In this document: positions 51,399-58,840 of the stretch, in pieces
How positions within the stretch are numbered: the stretch's first letter is position 1
How the letters are laid out: every line of letters begins with the position of its first letter
NCBI GenBank assembly: GCA_002328415.1
Contig: DCXL01000004.1
Span: 541,976-605,975 of the forward strand
Origin: Micavibrio sp. UBA2137
GTDB lineage: Bacteria; Pseudomonadota; Alphaproteobacteria; Micavibrionales; Micavibrionaceae
Length of the DNA stretch: 64,000 nt
Direction of reading: 5' to 3'
Notes under the pieces: model-generated
What the model saw: only the letters and a program-made list of their open reading frames with translations
What the model was told of the DNA's origin: nothing
The model's database searches: none
Position numbers and translations under genes: made by a program

Positions 51399-52643
51399 TT
51401 AAATTCCTTCTTTGACAATCTCGACTGGATTTTCTTCATCCATTGAACGTTTGGGACATGACCTGAGCAGGCCATAAGCTAGTGTGGCAGAGGCAATCGA
51501 CCCAATCAAGACCCCAAGACGAATTGACGCCTGTAATTCACGGTCAGAGAACGCTAGACCACCGATAAAGAGTGACATGGTAAAACCAATCCCACATAAA
51601 ATAGACAGCGCATAAAGCTGGCGCCATGTTGCGCCCAGCGGCTTGGGTGACAAACCTGATTTAATTGTCAACCAGAGAAAGCCAAATACGCCAACTTGCT
51701 TTCCAACAAAAAGCCCCAATGCAATACCGAGTGTAATTGGATCAAGCAATGCGTCCAGCCCCATCCCCTGAAAAGAAACCCCCGCATTGGCAAAGCCAAA
51801 CAAAGGCAAAATGACCAGCGCGACCCAAGGATGAAGGTCATGCGCGAGCTTCTCACAGGGCTGATCACTATCATCTTTAAGACGCAAGGGGATGAAGAAT
51901 GCCACAAGCACACCTGCCAATGTGGCATGCACTCCTGATTTCAAAACCGCTGCCCAAAGAACAATTCCAAGAATGATGTAAGGGGAATATGATTTAACAC
52001 CAAATACATTAAGCAGGAAGAGGATAAAAACAATAAACGCACCAAGCATGAGCGCTTCAAGGATAAGGCCGTCTGTATAGAAAAAGGCGATAATCAGGAT
52101 TGCGCCCAAGTCGTCTATCACAGCAATGGCCGTGAGCAGAACCTTCAAAGATACAGGCACGCGCGAGCTGACAAGCGCCAGAATACCTAACGCAAAGGCA
52201 ATATCAGTTGCCGCGGGAATGGCCCACCCATGCATGGTTTGAGGGCTATCGATATTGATGAAGTAATAAACGAGTGCAGGAAATACCATCCCACCAATTG
52301 CGGCAAGCCCAGGCAAGATAAGCTTGTCTTTTGAGGACAGCGAGCCAGTCATAATCTCCTGCTTAATCTCAAGACCAATCATAAAGAAAAAGATGGCCAT
52401 CAAACCATCATTGATCCAGAGAACAAGCGGTTTTTGCAACAGAAAGTCATACTCACCAAGATCCGAAAATCCAATTCGAAAATCGACTTCGTTAAAGAAG
52501 TAGTTGTAATAACCACTTAAGGGAGAATTTGCCATGATGATGGCAATGATAGAGGCCAACATGAGCAAAATACCGCCCGAGGCTTCACTTTTAAAAAATG
52601 TATCCAGATAATGTTTAGTCGCTTGGTAGGGGATAATGCGCAT
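51399..52643 (-). CDS. nhaA: Na+/H+ antiporter NhaA
   Basis: A 414-residue inner-membrane antiporter with about twelve helices, which exports Na+ in exchange for H+ at high pH or salt. The ion-binding Asp pair is in TAIAVIDDLGAILII, and the N-terminal motif MANSPLSGYYNYF and WINDGLMAIFFFMIGLEIK are classical. It runs into icd downstream with a 3-bp gap, which is an uncommon partner. No riboswitch was recognised upstream. Confidence 0.95.
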   Translation of the reverse strand: MRIIPYQATKHYLDTFFKSEASGGILLMLASIIAIIMANSPLSGYYNYFFNEVDFRIGFSDLGEYDFLLQKPLVLWINDGLMAIFFFMIGLEIKQEIMTGSLSSKDKLILPGLAAIGGMVFPALVYYFINIDSPQTMHGWAIPAATDIAFALGILALVSSRVPVSLKVLLTAIAVIDDLGAILIIAFFYTDGLILEALMLGAFIVFILFLLNVFGVKSYSPYIILGIVLWAAVLKSGVHATLAGVLVAFFIPLRLKDDSDQPCEKLAHDLHPWVALVILPLFGFANAGVSFQGMGLDALLDPITLGIALGLFVGKQVGVFGFLWLTIKSGLSPKPLGATWRQLYALSILCGIGFTMSLFIGGLAFSDRELQASIRLGVLIGSIASATLAYGLLRSCPKRSMDEENPVEIVKEGI

Positions 52644-52742
52644 TACTGTTGTCCTTATTTTTTTCAGTTATAAGGTAACATAGCACGCGACTTTGCCAAG
52701 GCTAGGCTGCTATAATTTATGAAGAATAATAAAAAATATGAG

Positions 52743-52937
52743 TTAGTGCGCAGTCCAAAGTCTGTCGCAATCTGTTCCAAGACAGAGATATTCAACCAAA
52801 CCATTGGTATTAAGCTCGCTTCCAAGCACCAATGGCCCTGCACTGGCAAAGGCTGTAACCACAAAGAACGTGAACATGCACAATAGTCCAAAACAGAACA
52901 TGAATGGCCCGAAATATCTACCCTTAAATGTGCGCAT
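52743..52937 (-). CDS. Small membrane or exported protein, 64 aa
   Basis: I do not recognise this protein. After a short basic start (RTFKGRYFG) there is one long hydrophobic segment at residues 11-32 (FMFCFGLLCMFTFFVVTAFA), then a short polar tail with two Cys (YLCLGTDCDRLW). AGAGGT lies 8 bp before the ATG. It could be a small holin-like or signal-bearing protein and lies directly beside the phage lysis genes. The frame that overlaps it in another phase looks like a shadow. Confidence 0.5.
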   Translation of the reverse strand: MRTFKGRYFGPFMFCFGLLCMFTFFVVTAFASAGPLVLGSELNTNGLVEYLCLGTDCDRLWTAH

Positions 52938-52978
52938 GTAAGTACCTCTTTAGTCCCTAACCTATGCCAATGAAATCA

Positions 52979-53572
52979 TTAATCATTGTATTTTGTAGGC
53001 TCTGATTTTGTTTTAATGCCTAACGTATAATTACTCGAGCCAGAATGTGCAACTTTTTCCTTTACAGAATACGATTGTGCCCCCACTTTTTTCTCTTCCG
53101 AGCGCTTATAGACGTATATGCCCATTACAGACAAACCAACCGCCCATATAGTTCCCAAAGACTCCATTGACTTAATCACAAGGTCGGCCTTTTCCGTTTC
53201 AAAGATGATAACCCAGGCCAGCGCAAACATTTGCGCAGCCCACGTGAAGGCTATCAGATACCCAAATGTTGGACGCATACGACGTACATAGACATCATTT
53301 GAGGCAATTTCAGCACGCAGAGATTCATTAATCTGGGAAAGCGCCACTTTTTCAGTTTCACTTTCAAGTTGCGCCATCACCTCTAAATGACGGTTTGCTT
53401 CAACAACTTGTTCGTGGGTGACCTGTCCATTTTTAAATGCGTCTGTAAGATTTGTGAGCCCTCGCCCCGCATCGCGCACAAGCTTATTGTCTGATTTGGA
53501 AAGCGTTTGCCCCAGTAAATCAGTGAGAACAGGGACACCAATTTGTGTTAGAATTTGCGCAACCATAATCAC
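52979..53572 (-). CDS. Holin of the three-TM, gene-transfer-agent release type
   Basis: A 197-residue protein. The first 100 residues are amphipathic and helical (LTQIGVPVLTDLLGQTLSK, EANRHLEVMAQLESE). Then DVYVRRMRPTFGYLIAFTWA starts two clear membrane helices, the second including TIWAVGLSVMGIYVY. RRMRPTFGY is characteristic of the holin family used for release of gene transfer agents and alphaproteobacterial phages. It starts at GTG 53572, overlapping the hydrolase stop by 4 bp; an ATG at 53566 is the alternative. It pairs with the cell-wall hydrolase as a lysis module. Confidence 0.82.
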   Translation of the reverse strand: MIMVAQILTQIGVPVLTDLLGQTLSKSDNKLVRDAGRGLTNLTDAFKNGQVTHEQVVEANRHLEVMAQLESETEKVALSQINESLRAEIASNDVYVRRMRPTFGYLIAFTWAAQMFALAWVIIFETEKADLVIKSMESLGTIWAVGLSVMGIYVYKRSEEKKVGAQSYSVKEKVAHSGSSNYTLGIKTKSEPTKYND

Positions 53573-54057
53573 ACATCAATCAGTTTATAAAAGATATGAC
53601 AGCCAATACGCTTTGTTTCTGCACTTGGTTTTGCCCATGATGGTGTTACATAATCCGCATGATAATGCGTTGCACGTCTTGTCTTGTCACTCAGCAATCC
53701 CAATACCGCACGACGTGCTACGCGCTTACAGGTCAGGAAATACGGGTCTTTATCATTGACCGAAATAACCCGCTGATATTGTGGATCTGACTTCAGCCAG
53801 CAGGAAAATTGGTAAGGTTTTTGGCAAACCTGAATAATATCATTCCCCCACCAATAGCCTTTAAAAAGCTTGGAAATACGCACGCGATTTAGGATCACGC
53901 AAGCAACGGCCTCTATCCCCTCAATTCCCTCACTGCGCGCTTCCCCCCAAAGTGTGCGCGCAAAGATATCAATCGTCATATCATCATAAAATTCTTTGGC
54001 CTTGCTTTCCTCTTGTGGGACGGATTTTAGCCCTAGTAAACGTTTAAAAAATGCCAT
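53569..54057 (-). CDS. Cell wall hydrolase, SleB/CwlJ type (Hydrolase_2)
   Basis: A 162-residue putative peptidoglycan lytic enzyme. IFARTLWGEARSEGIEG contains the family's catalytic Glu, followed by AVACVILNRV and the Trp-rich YWWGNDIIQVC. Other hallmarks are YQFSCW and ATHYHADYVTPSWAK. There is no signal peptide, so export across the membrane would depend on the holin next door. These short hydrolases are known from alphaproteobacterial phage and gene-transfer-agent clusters. It overlaps the holin gene by 4 bp. Confidence 0.85.
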   Translation of the reverse strand: MAFFKRLLGLKSVPQEESKAKEFYDDMTIDIFARTLWGEARSEGIEGIEAVACVILNRVRISKLFKGYWWGNDIIQVCQKPYQFSCWLKSDPQYQRVISVNDKDPYFLTCKRVARRAVLGLLSDKTRRATHYHADYVTPSWAKPSAETKRIGCHIFYKLIDV

Positions 54058-54078
54058 GTGTGGTTCTCCCTTTGTGAA

Positions 54079-54399
54079 TTAAGTTTTATTACGTGCATCA
54101 AGCACTTCGGTTTTCAGTGCTGTCGTTTCAAGCTTGGCTTGAATACGAAGTAAGTGGGCTGTTAGGCGCGCTTCAAGCTCCTTCAAATCATTGCTCTGCG
54201 CATAATCACGCGTCACCTCAAGTCTGAAATCGTTTAAACCCTGCAAAAGAGAGTTCGCGCGTGAGTTGAAATTTTTTTGCAAAGACCAAAGTGTGCTCTC
54301 ATTATCCTGCCTGTCTTTCCAAAACAGCCAGAAAAGACCAGAAAAGAGTGGAATTTCAATAACGGAAATCCACCATGATAAATCATGAGAAAACGGCAT
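54079..54399 (-). CDS. Small phage-type membrane protein, 106 aa
   Basis: The first 30 residues contain one membrane helix (WWISVIEIPLFSGLFWLFW), followed by a charged coiled-coil region (ELEARLTAHLLRIQAKLE). This layout of a single anchor and a coiled tail is that of phage DUF2730- or spanin-like proteins, but I cannot name the family. GGGAG lies 5 bp before ATG. It is 21 bp upstream of the hydrolase, so it belongs to the same transcript. Confidence 0.55.
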   Translation of the reverse strand: MPFSHDLSWWISVIEIPLFSGLFWLFWKDRQDNESTLWSLQKNFNSRANSLLQGLNDFRLEVTRDYAQSNDLKELEARLTAHLLRIQAKLETTALKTEVLDARNKT

Positions 54400-54454
54400 A
54401 AGCTCCCTTTCAAAAGTAGGTGTTTATATCTGGTGATAACTCTGTGGATTGTGC

Positions 54455-55156
54455 TTAGTGGCTATCGCTTAAAGTCCTTGCCTTATATAGGCCAGACCCA
54501 ATTTGCCAATGTTTGGACTTCGAGAATGAAAATCCAGTCTTTAGCTTAAAATTTGAGGCGCTTAAAGCCCCTGACACGGCATCTAACCCATCATCACGAC
54601 ACCCTGCCTGATTTGGACGCCATTCACGCACCTCTCCGGGGAAGGGTGTGGATAAAATATCTGCATTTAAATACAGCTTATTCGCATGTAAAGGCGCCTC
54701 TATTGCCTCCAAGATGCGCATGTCTTTATTACGGTGACTATGATGCTCTAGCACGGCACATTTCGACCCCGAATTTACAAGCTCTCTGCGTAATATAGCG
54801 GGCAAGAATTTTCCAATGCCATTAGTTTCAATCGTGATACTTGCAAGAAAATTCTGCGCAATGAGGCGGCAAACCTGCTGTGATTGGTATGTTGCCTCAT
54901 CTTGATTATCCACAAATCCTTCCACAGGCTTATTTCTTATATACGCTACAGAGTGTATAGAAATTTTCTCATCTTCCCCCCAGAACAGACATGCAAAGAC
55001 ACTCCCATCACCTGATTTATGACCAAATGCGGGGTCCCACCAAGCCGAGGCCGAGCGCATATTTACACCATTAAGTTTAAGAAGTGGGTGTTTCCCCTGT
55101 TCACTATAATTCAGTGCACACTCATAGATTTGAAACAGTATGGAACTAATTAAGTA
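54455..55156 (-). pseudogene. Phage terminase large subunit, truncated to the nuclease domain
   Basis: From 55060 (ATG) down, 201 residues match the RNase H-like nuclease of phage terminases: ASAWWDPAFGHKSGDGSVFA gives the first Asp, ITIETNGIGKFLPAILRREL the middle acid, and CRDDGLDAVSGALSAS the last. The frame stays open 96 bp further upstream to 55156, reading YECALNYSEQGKHPLLKL, which is linker-like, and then meets a stop. The N-terminal ATPase domain of about 250-300 residues is missing, and no packaging genes are near. The sequence is closest in style to terminases of Rickettsiales and other alphaproteobacteria. It may be a decayed remnant or a reused nuclease. Confidence 0.75.
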
Positions 55157-55472
55157 TTAAAACTATGTGATAATTCCTAAGTAATATTTCCTGAAAATGT
55201 TTTGAAAAACAAAAAAGCCACCGTACATCGCTGAAGATACACTGGTGGCCTTTATGAGCCTAGTATTAGGACTATTTTCCTATATTATCAAGTATTATTT
55301 TCAAATTATGTGTATAGAAAGCTTGAAAAGCCTTTTTTTGTTGAAAATTAGCACTCAATCATGTATTTACGTAAGCATAAAAGTTTCAAAAATAATAATA
55401 TGACGGGTGTAAGGCTTAAGAAAAGCTCTCAACGCGCGCGCCGGATAAACCAGAATTTAAAGGACGCGAAAT
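55061..55472. other. AT-rich spacer between the phage remnant and the PilZ gene
   Basis: Apart from the terminase remnant's extension and the orphan terminator at 55211-55250, I see nothing clear in this stretch. A promoter-like pair on the minus strand (TTGATA at 55286-55291, TAATAC at 55263-55268, 17-bp spacer) would start a transcript that ends at the terminator after only about 45 nt. The ribosome site AAAGGACG precedes the PilZ gene. Confidence 0.4.
55211..55250 (-). terminator. Orphan rho-independent terminator
   Basis: In the minus direction GCCACC and GGTGGC form the stem base, with a partly paired inner stem, followed by six T. No minus-strand gene lies upstream for 2.8 kb, so its parent transcript is unknown. 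It would insulate the phage remnant. Confidence 0.7.
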
Positions 55473-55871
55473 ATGTTTGGTCGATTGTTTAAAAGCAACC
55501 TCGCGATGGATGATATGCAAGACGTACAAGAATCTAATTATCAAAATAAACGTGCCTTCCCACGTCGTACAAGCGACAGCTGTATCTCAGAGGTCGATGG
55601 TCACAACTACCCCGTTGAAGATTGGTCAATGGGTGGCGTGCGTGTGTTTGGTGATTTCCGCACCTATCAAATGGGTCAGGAATTACCCGTCACTTTAAAA
55701 TTTAAGCTGCGGGATCAAATTGTTGGTGTGCAACATGTAGGTACGATTGTCCGTAAAACACGTGATACAATTGGATTGCAGTTTGCGCCTTTGACACGTG
55801 AAATTCGTGCGCGTCTGCAGCAAGTTGTTGATGATTTTAATGCAAACGAATTTGCAGAATCACAATTTTAA
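55473..55871 (+). CDS. PilZ-domain protein
   Basis: A 132-residue predicted cyclic-di-GMP receptor. The two ligand motifs are present: RAFPR (RxxxR, Arg27 and Arg31) and DWSMGG (D/NxSxxG, Asp50 to Gly54). The fold continues through GTIVRKTRDTIGLQFAPL. It has no other domain, so it is a stand-alone adaptor. AAAGGACG lies just before the ATG. No cyclase or phosphodiesterase gene is near. A strong terminator at 56003 may close the transcript. Confidence 0.85.
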   Translation: MFGRLFKSNLAMDDMQDVQESNYQNKRAFPRRTSDSCISEVDGHNYPVEDWSMGGVRVFGDFRTYQMGQELPVTLKFKLRDQIVGVQHVGTIVRKTRDTIGLQFAPLTREIRARLQQVVDDFNANEFAESQF

Positions 55872-56002
55872 AATTTATACTTTATTAAGAATCTTGTTTT
55901 AGTGTAACGTGCGAACAGGGACATAAATTTCCCAGACATAACGTTCATCGCCTTTGTTAAAGATTGTGCAGATCTAAAGGTATGGCGTTCGTCTGACAAA
56001 CG

Positions 56003-56034
56003 AAAAAGGATGGGAGCAATCCCATCCTTTTTTT
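56003..56034 (+). terminator. Rho-independent terminator
   Basis: AAAAAGGATGGGA and TCCCATCCTTTTTTT form a stem of at least 13 bp with a 4-nt loop and a T-run. It lies 130 bp after the PilZ gene. The intervening DNA shows no open frame with coding character. Confidence 0.9.
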
Positions 56035-56067
56035 ATTTTGGTTTTTAACCGATTTATCAGATTCTGG

Positions 56068-56094
56068 GGTATATAGGGCATCACCCTCTATACC
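56068..56094. promoter_or_regulatory. Inverted repeat upstream of the HTH gene
   Basis: GGTATATAGGG and CCCTCTATACC match at 10 of 11 positions around a 5-nt centre. It lies 30 bp before the HTH start and could be an operator or a short hairpin. Confidence 0.35.
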
Positions 56095-56102
56095 GAATCG
56101 AT

Positions 56103-56126
56103 TTGACATGGGATACTATTCCCATG
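56103..56126 (+). promoter_or_regulatory. Palindromic operator with TTGACA over the HTH start codon
   Basis: The palindrome CATGGGA-N6-TCCCATG (56107-56126) is perfect over two 7-bp arms and includes the start codon. TTGACA at 56103-56108 overlaps the left arm. Binding by the HTH protein would block its own expression; no ribosome site fits between them. Confidence 0.5.
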
Positions 56127-56354
56127 TTTACGCATGCTGACATCTGGGCGGCGATCGACGCTCTAGCCTCAAACAACAAACTTTCAACCTCCGGACTGGC
56201 GAAAAAAGCGGGTTTGGACCCAACCTCGTTCAATAAATCCAAGCGCATGTCACCTGATGGAAAGCCGCGATGGCCCTCCACTGAAAGTATTGCAAAAGTT
56301 CTGGCTGTCACCGAAACACAATTTACCGATTTTGCCCGCCTCACCAAAAAATAA
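56124..56354 (+). CDS. Short HTH protein, phage-repressor (S24 family) N-terminal domain only
   Basis: A 76-residue DNA-binding protein. IWAAIDALASNNKLSTSGLA, then KKAGLDPTSFNKSKRMSPDG and RWPSTESIAKVL, match the helix-turn-helix of alphaproteobacterial S24-type repressors, which normally continue into a peptidase-like dimerisation domain of about 130 residues. Here the protein ends after the HTH and no S24 domain follows. It could be a true short regulator or a truncation. ATG at 56124 is used because family members start MFTHA. pyrE follows 87 bp later. Confidence 0.75.
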   Translation: MFTHADIWAAIDALASNNKLSTSGLAKKAGLDPTSFNKSKRMSPDGKPRWPSTESIAKVLAVTETQFTDFARLTKK

Positions 56355-56441
56355 GGGCGTGCGCGCTGCCCTCTCAGGGTTGATAAATTCGGTTAATCCG
56401 CTATAAAAATCAAAGACACTTATTATTAAAAGGATTTTCTT

Positions 56442-57128
56442 ATGCCACGTCTGAACGCCCAAACGAGCAACCCTGACACTTGTAAAGAAGCCGCTAAAAT
56501 CTTGCTGGACACAAAATCCGTTCTCTTTAATGCGAAAAAGCCCTTTGTCTTTACCTCTGGTCGCCTCAGCCCCGTTTATGTGGACATGCGCCGTATGGTG
56601 TCCTTCCCAAAGGAACGTTCGCGCCTTATGGATATGGGAGCAGAAATGCTTAAAGGCGCTAATCTTGACTATGTTGCAGGAGGCGAGACAGCGGGCATTC
56701 CTTATGCAGCCTTTCTGGCGGAGCGTTTGAACATGCCCATGCTTTACGTGCGCAAAAAGCCAAAGGGGTTTGGCCGTATGGCGCAAATTGAAGGCTGCAT
56801 GGACGAAGAAGGTAAGCGCGTTGCATTGATTGAAGACCTTCAAACCGATGGCGGCAGCAAACAATTATTTGTCAATGTCCTGCGCGAGGCAGGTGCCATT
56901 GTCGAACACGCCTTTGTTGTCTTTCATTACGGTGTGTTTCAGGAAAGCCTTGATAACATGAAGAATTTGGGACTGACACTCCACGCGCTGACTGACTGGT
57001 GGGCGATTTTGGATGTGGCCAAGGAAAACAACTATTTTGATGCGGAAACGCTTGAGTCCGTTGAGTTTTTCCTCGAGTCCCCTGACGCATGGGCGGAAAA
57101 GAACAAACATCTGGCAGAAAGCGCCTAA
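56442..57128 (+). CDS. pyrE: Orotate phosphoribosyltransferase
   Basis: A 228-residue enzyme of pyrimidine synthesis that joins orotate and PRPP to give OMP. The orotate loop is FTSGRLSPVYVDMRRM, the catalytic loop MLYVRKKPKGFG, and the PRPP motif is ALIEDLQTDGGSK (the Thr-rich form of EDxxTTGGS). AAAGGATTTTC precedes the ATG. It is followed by nadK after 9 bp, so the two are cotranscribed. Confidence 0.95.
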   Translation: MPRLNAQTSNPDTCKEAAKILLDTKSVLFNAKKPFVFTSGRLSPVYVDMRRMVSFPKERSRLMDMGAEMLKGANLDYVAGGETAGIPYAAFLAERLNMPMLYVRKKPKGFGRMAQIEGCMDEEGKRVALIEDLQTDGGSKQLFVNVLREAGAIVEHAFVVFHYGVFQESLDNMKNLGLTLHALTDWWAILDVAKENNYFDAETLESVEFFLESPDAWAEKNKHLAESA

Positions 57129-57137
57129 AGTCCCTCC

Positions 57138-57908
57138 ATGAAGCTATACTTCCACGCCTCAGAATCCAAGGATGCACGCGCGAAACGTGATGCACTCATT
57201 GCCCGTTATGGACAGGCCGAAAGCCTGAAACAGGCCGATGCCGTGGTTGTTTTGGGCGGGGATGGCACAATGCTGGAAACACTCCATGCGGCGCAACGCG
57301 CCAAGACAAATTTACCCGTTTATGGGTTGAATTGTGGGTCTGTTGGCTTCTTGCTGAATGAATATCGCGAGGACGGACTGGTAGAGCGTGTGCAGGATGC
57401 GGCCTCAGCGACTATTCACCCCTTGCGCATGCAGGCCACTGATACAGAAGGAAAAACGCACGAAGCGATTGCCTTTAACGAGGTGTCTCTCATGCGCCAG
57501 CGCAGGCAAGCGGCAAAAATTCGTATTACGGTGAATGATACAGTGCGCCTAGAGGAACTGATCTGTGATGGTTTGCTTGTCGCCTCGCCCGCAGGAAGTA
57601 CAGCTTACAACCTCTCTGCACATGGGCCAATTTTACCCATCAGTGCCAATGTTATGGCACTCACACCCATTTCCGCCTTTCGCCCGCGCCGTTGGGATGG
57701 TGCACTCTTGCCAGAAACGTCCTGTCTGGAATTTGATATTCTGGAACAAGACAAGCGCCCTGTTTCTGCCGTTGCTGATTCCACAGAAATCCGCCATGTG
57801 GTGCAAATCAAGGTCTGGCAGAGCAAAGAATTGTCGCAAACGTTACTTTTTGACCCCGATCACAACCTTGAGGAACGCATGCTCAAGGAACAGTTTGTGG
57901 GTGTTTAG
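57138..57908 (+). CDS. nadK: NAD kinase
   Basis: A 256-residue enzyme that makes NADP from NAD and ATP. The GGDGT motif is in VVLGGDGTMLE, followed by AFNEVSLMRQRRQ and the SPAGSTAYNLSA substrate loop. It lacks the N-terminal extension of longer relatives. The gene is 9 bp after pyrE. The start is close to the upstream stop and has only AAGTCCCTCC as a weak ribosome site. Confidence 0.93.
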   Translation: MKLYFHASESKDARAKRDALIARYGQAESLKQADAVVVLGGDGTMLETLHAAQRAKTNLPVYGLNCGSVGFLLNEYREDGLVERVQDAASATIHPLRMQATDTEGKTHEAIAFNEVSLMRQRRQAAKIRITVNDTVRLEELICDGLLVASPAGSTAYNLSAHGPILPISANVMALTPISAFRPRRWDGALLPETSCLEFDILEQDKRPVSAVADSTEIRHVVQIKVWQSKELSQTLLFDPDHNLEERMLKEQFVGV

Positions 57909-57929
57909 ATTTTTAGCTTCATTTTTGCC

Positions 57930-57958
57930 TTTACGAGGCGAAAGGCTTTCGATATAAC
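57930..57958 (+). promoter_or_regulatory. Candidate promoter of tRNA-Phe
   Basis: TTTACG (4 of 6) and TATAAC (5 of 6) are spaced by 17 bp. Transcription would begin near 57965, about 33 bp before the tRNA. The leader holds the perfect inverted repeat TGTTCC-ACTT-GGAACA at 57969-57984. Confidence 0.45.
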
Positions 57959-57997
57959 CTTGTTCTGTTGTTCCACTTGGAACACAAATTAAACGGT

Positions 57998-58073
57998 GCT
58001 CAGGTAGCTCAGTTGGTAGAGCAAAGGACTGAAAATCCTTGTGTCGGCGGTTCGAGCCCGCCTCTGAGCACCA
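57998..58073 (+). tRNA. tRNA-Phe (anticodon GAA)
   Basis: A 76-nt tRNA. The acceptor GCTCAGG pairs with TCTGAGC with one G-T pair, then discriminator A and encoded CCA follow. The anticodon loop CTGAAAA carries GAA. The D-arm (TAGCTCAGTTGGTAGAGC) and T-arm (GGTTCGAGCCC) are standard. A convergent unknown gene follows 26 bp later. Confidence 0.97.
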
Positions 58074-58099
58074 TTAATTTCCCTTAAATAGTTTTATAA

Positions 58100-58624
58100 C
58101 TATTCCTGATTCAAACCATCAAGAATTCTGTCCAGTCCACGCGTAAACTCACGAGGTCTAAGACCTTGCGAATGTCTTTGGGCTGTTTCTAGCATGCTGT
58201 AAGCGGCTTGATTTAGGCGAATATAAGCATCTGTCGTTCTTGCCCATACTGCCGCAATGCTTTCATCCAAATCGTCACTCTTATTTGCATCACCCTCTAT
58301 CTTTTGACGTAGCCCAAACAGAAGAGATATATCATTTTCACTTTCTTCTGTACTGTTCAGGTACAGTTGAACAAAATCATCAATAGGCATTTTTGAAACA
58401 GCGGCCGCACTTTCAAAAACCGCATTTAATATGAGATTTCTGGTTTCAACTGTGTCGCATAAGGATTTTACTGCATCTATAAAAGACTCGTTTGTCTGTA
58501 AAACTGTGCCAATCAAAATATCAACATGTGCAATATGGTAAGAGATGTCACCATTTATTTTAGCCAACTCTGTTGGCAGTGGGTTGATTGCAACTGTAGA
58601 TGCCCCTCTGTCTTCGTCTATCAT
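58100..58624 (-). CDS. Hypothetical helical protein, 174 aa
   Basis: I do not recognise this protein. It is acidic and nearly all helical (SYHIAHVDILIGTVLQTN, DESIAAVWARTTDAYIRLNQ) with no signal peptide or known motif. It is AT-rich and convergent with tRNA-Phe, so it has the look of an accessory gene at a tRNA. In style it resembles the two unknown minus-strand genes at 37362-38874, but no clear sequence identity was seen by eye. Confidence 0.6.
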   Translation of the reverse strand: MIDEDRGASTVAINPLPTELAKINGDISYHIAHVDILIGTVLQTNESFIDAVKSLCDTVETRNLILNAVFESAAAVSKMPIDDFVQLYLNSTEESENDISLLFGLRQKIEGDANKSDDLDESIAAVWARTTDAYIRLNQAAYSMLETAQRHSQGLRPREFTRGLDRILDGLNQE

Positions 58625-58755
58625 GTTCTCATCCTTATATTATTTTGCATATTTTCTAATAAAACAATCTATTTATGTCAATATTTATTTATGCGACGCA
58701 GCCCCTTTTCTTAAAGGGATTTTAACGCTTTTTACGCTAAAATAAGTTGTAAGGT

Positions 58756-58777
58756 GATTGAATCGCTTGATTCAGTC
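58756..58777. promoter_or_regulatory. Inverted repeat upstream of the RTX gene
   Basis: GATTGAATC and GATTCAGTC form a near-perfect inverted repeat (8 of 9 pairs) around GCTT, 63 bp before the RTX start codon. It could be an operator site. No confident promoter hexamers were found around it. Confidence 0.35.
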
Positions 58778-58840
58778 ATTTTACTTGCTTTCAGGATGGA
58801 AGCATGTGTTGACACAAATGGCTAAGGAGCAGTGCGGGAT

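Noticed and set aside
57939..57951. CGAAAG-G-CTTTCG after nadK, considered as a terminator
   Set aside because: The centre is a single base, so it cannot form a hairpin loop, and no T-run follows.
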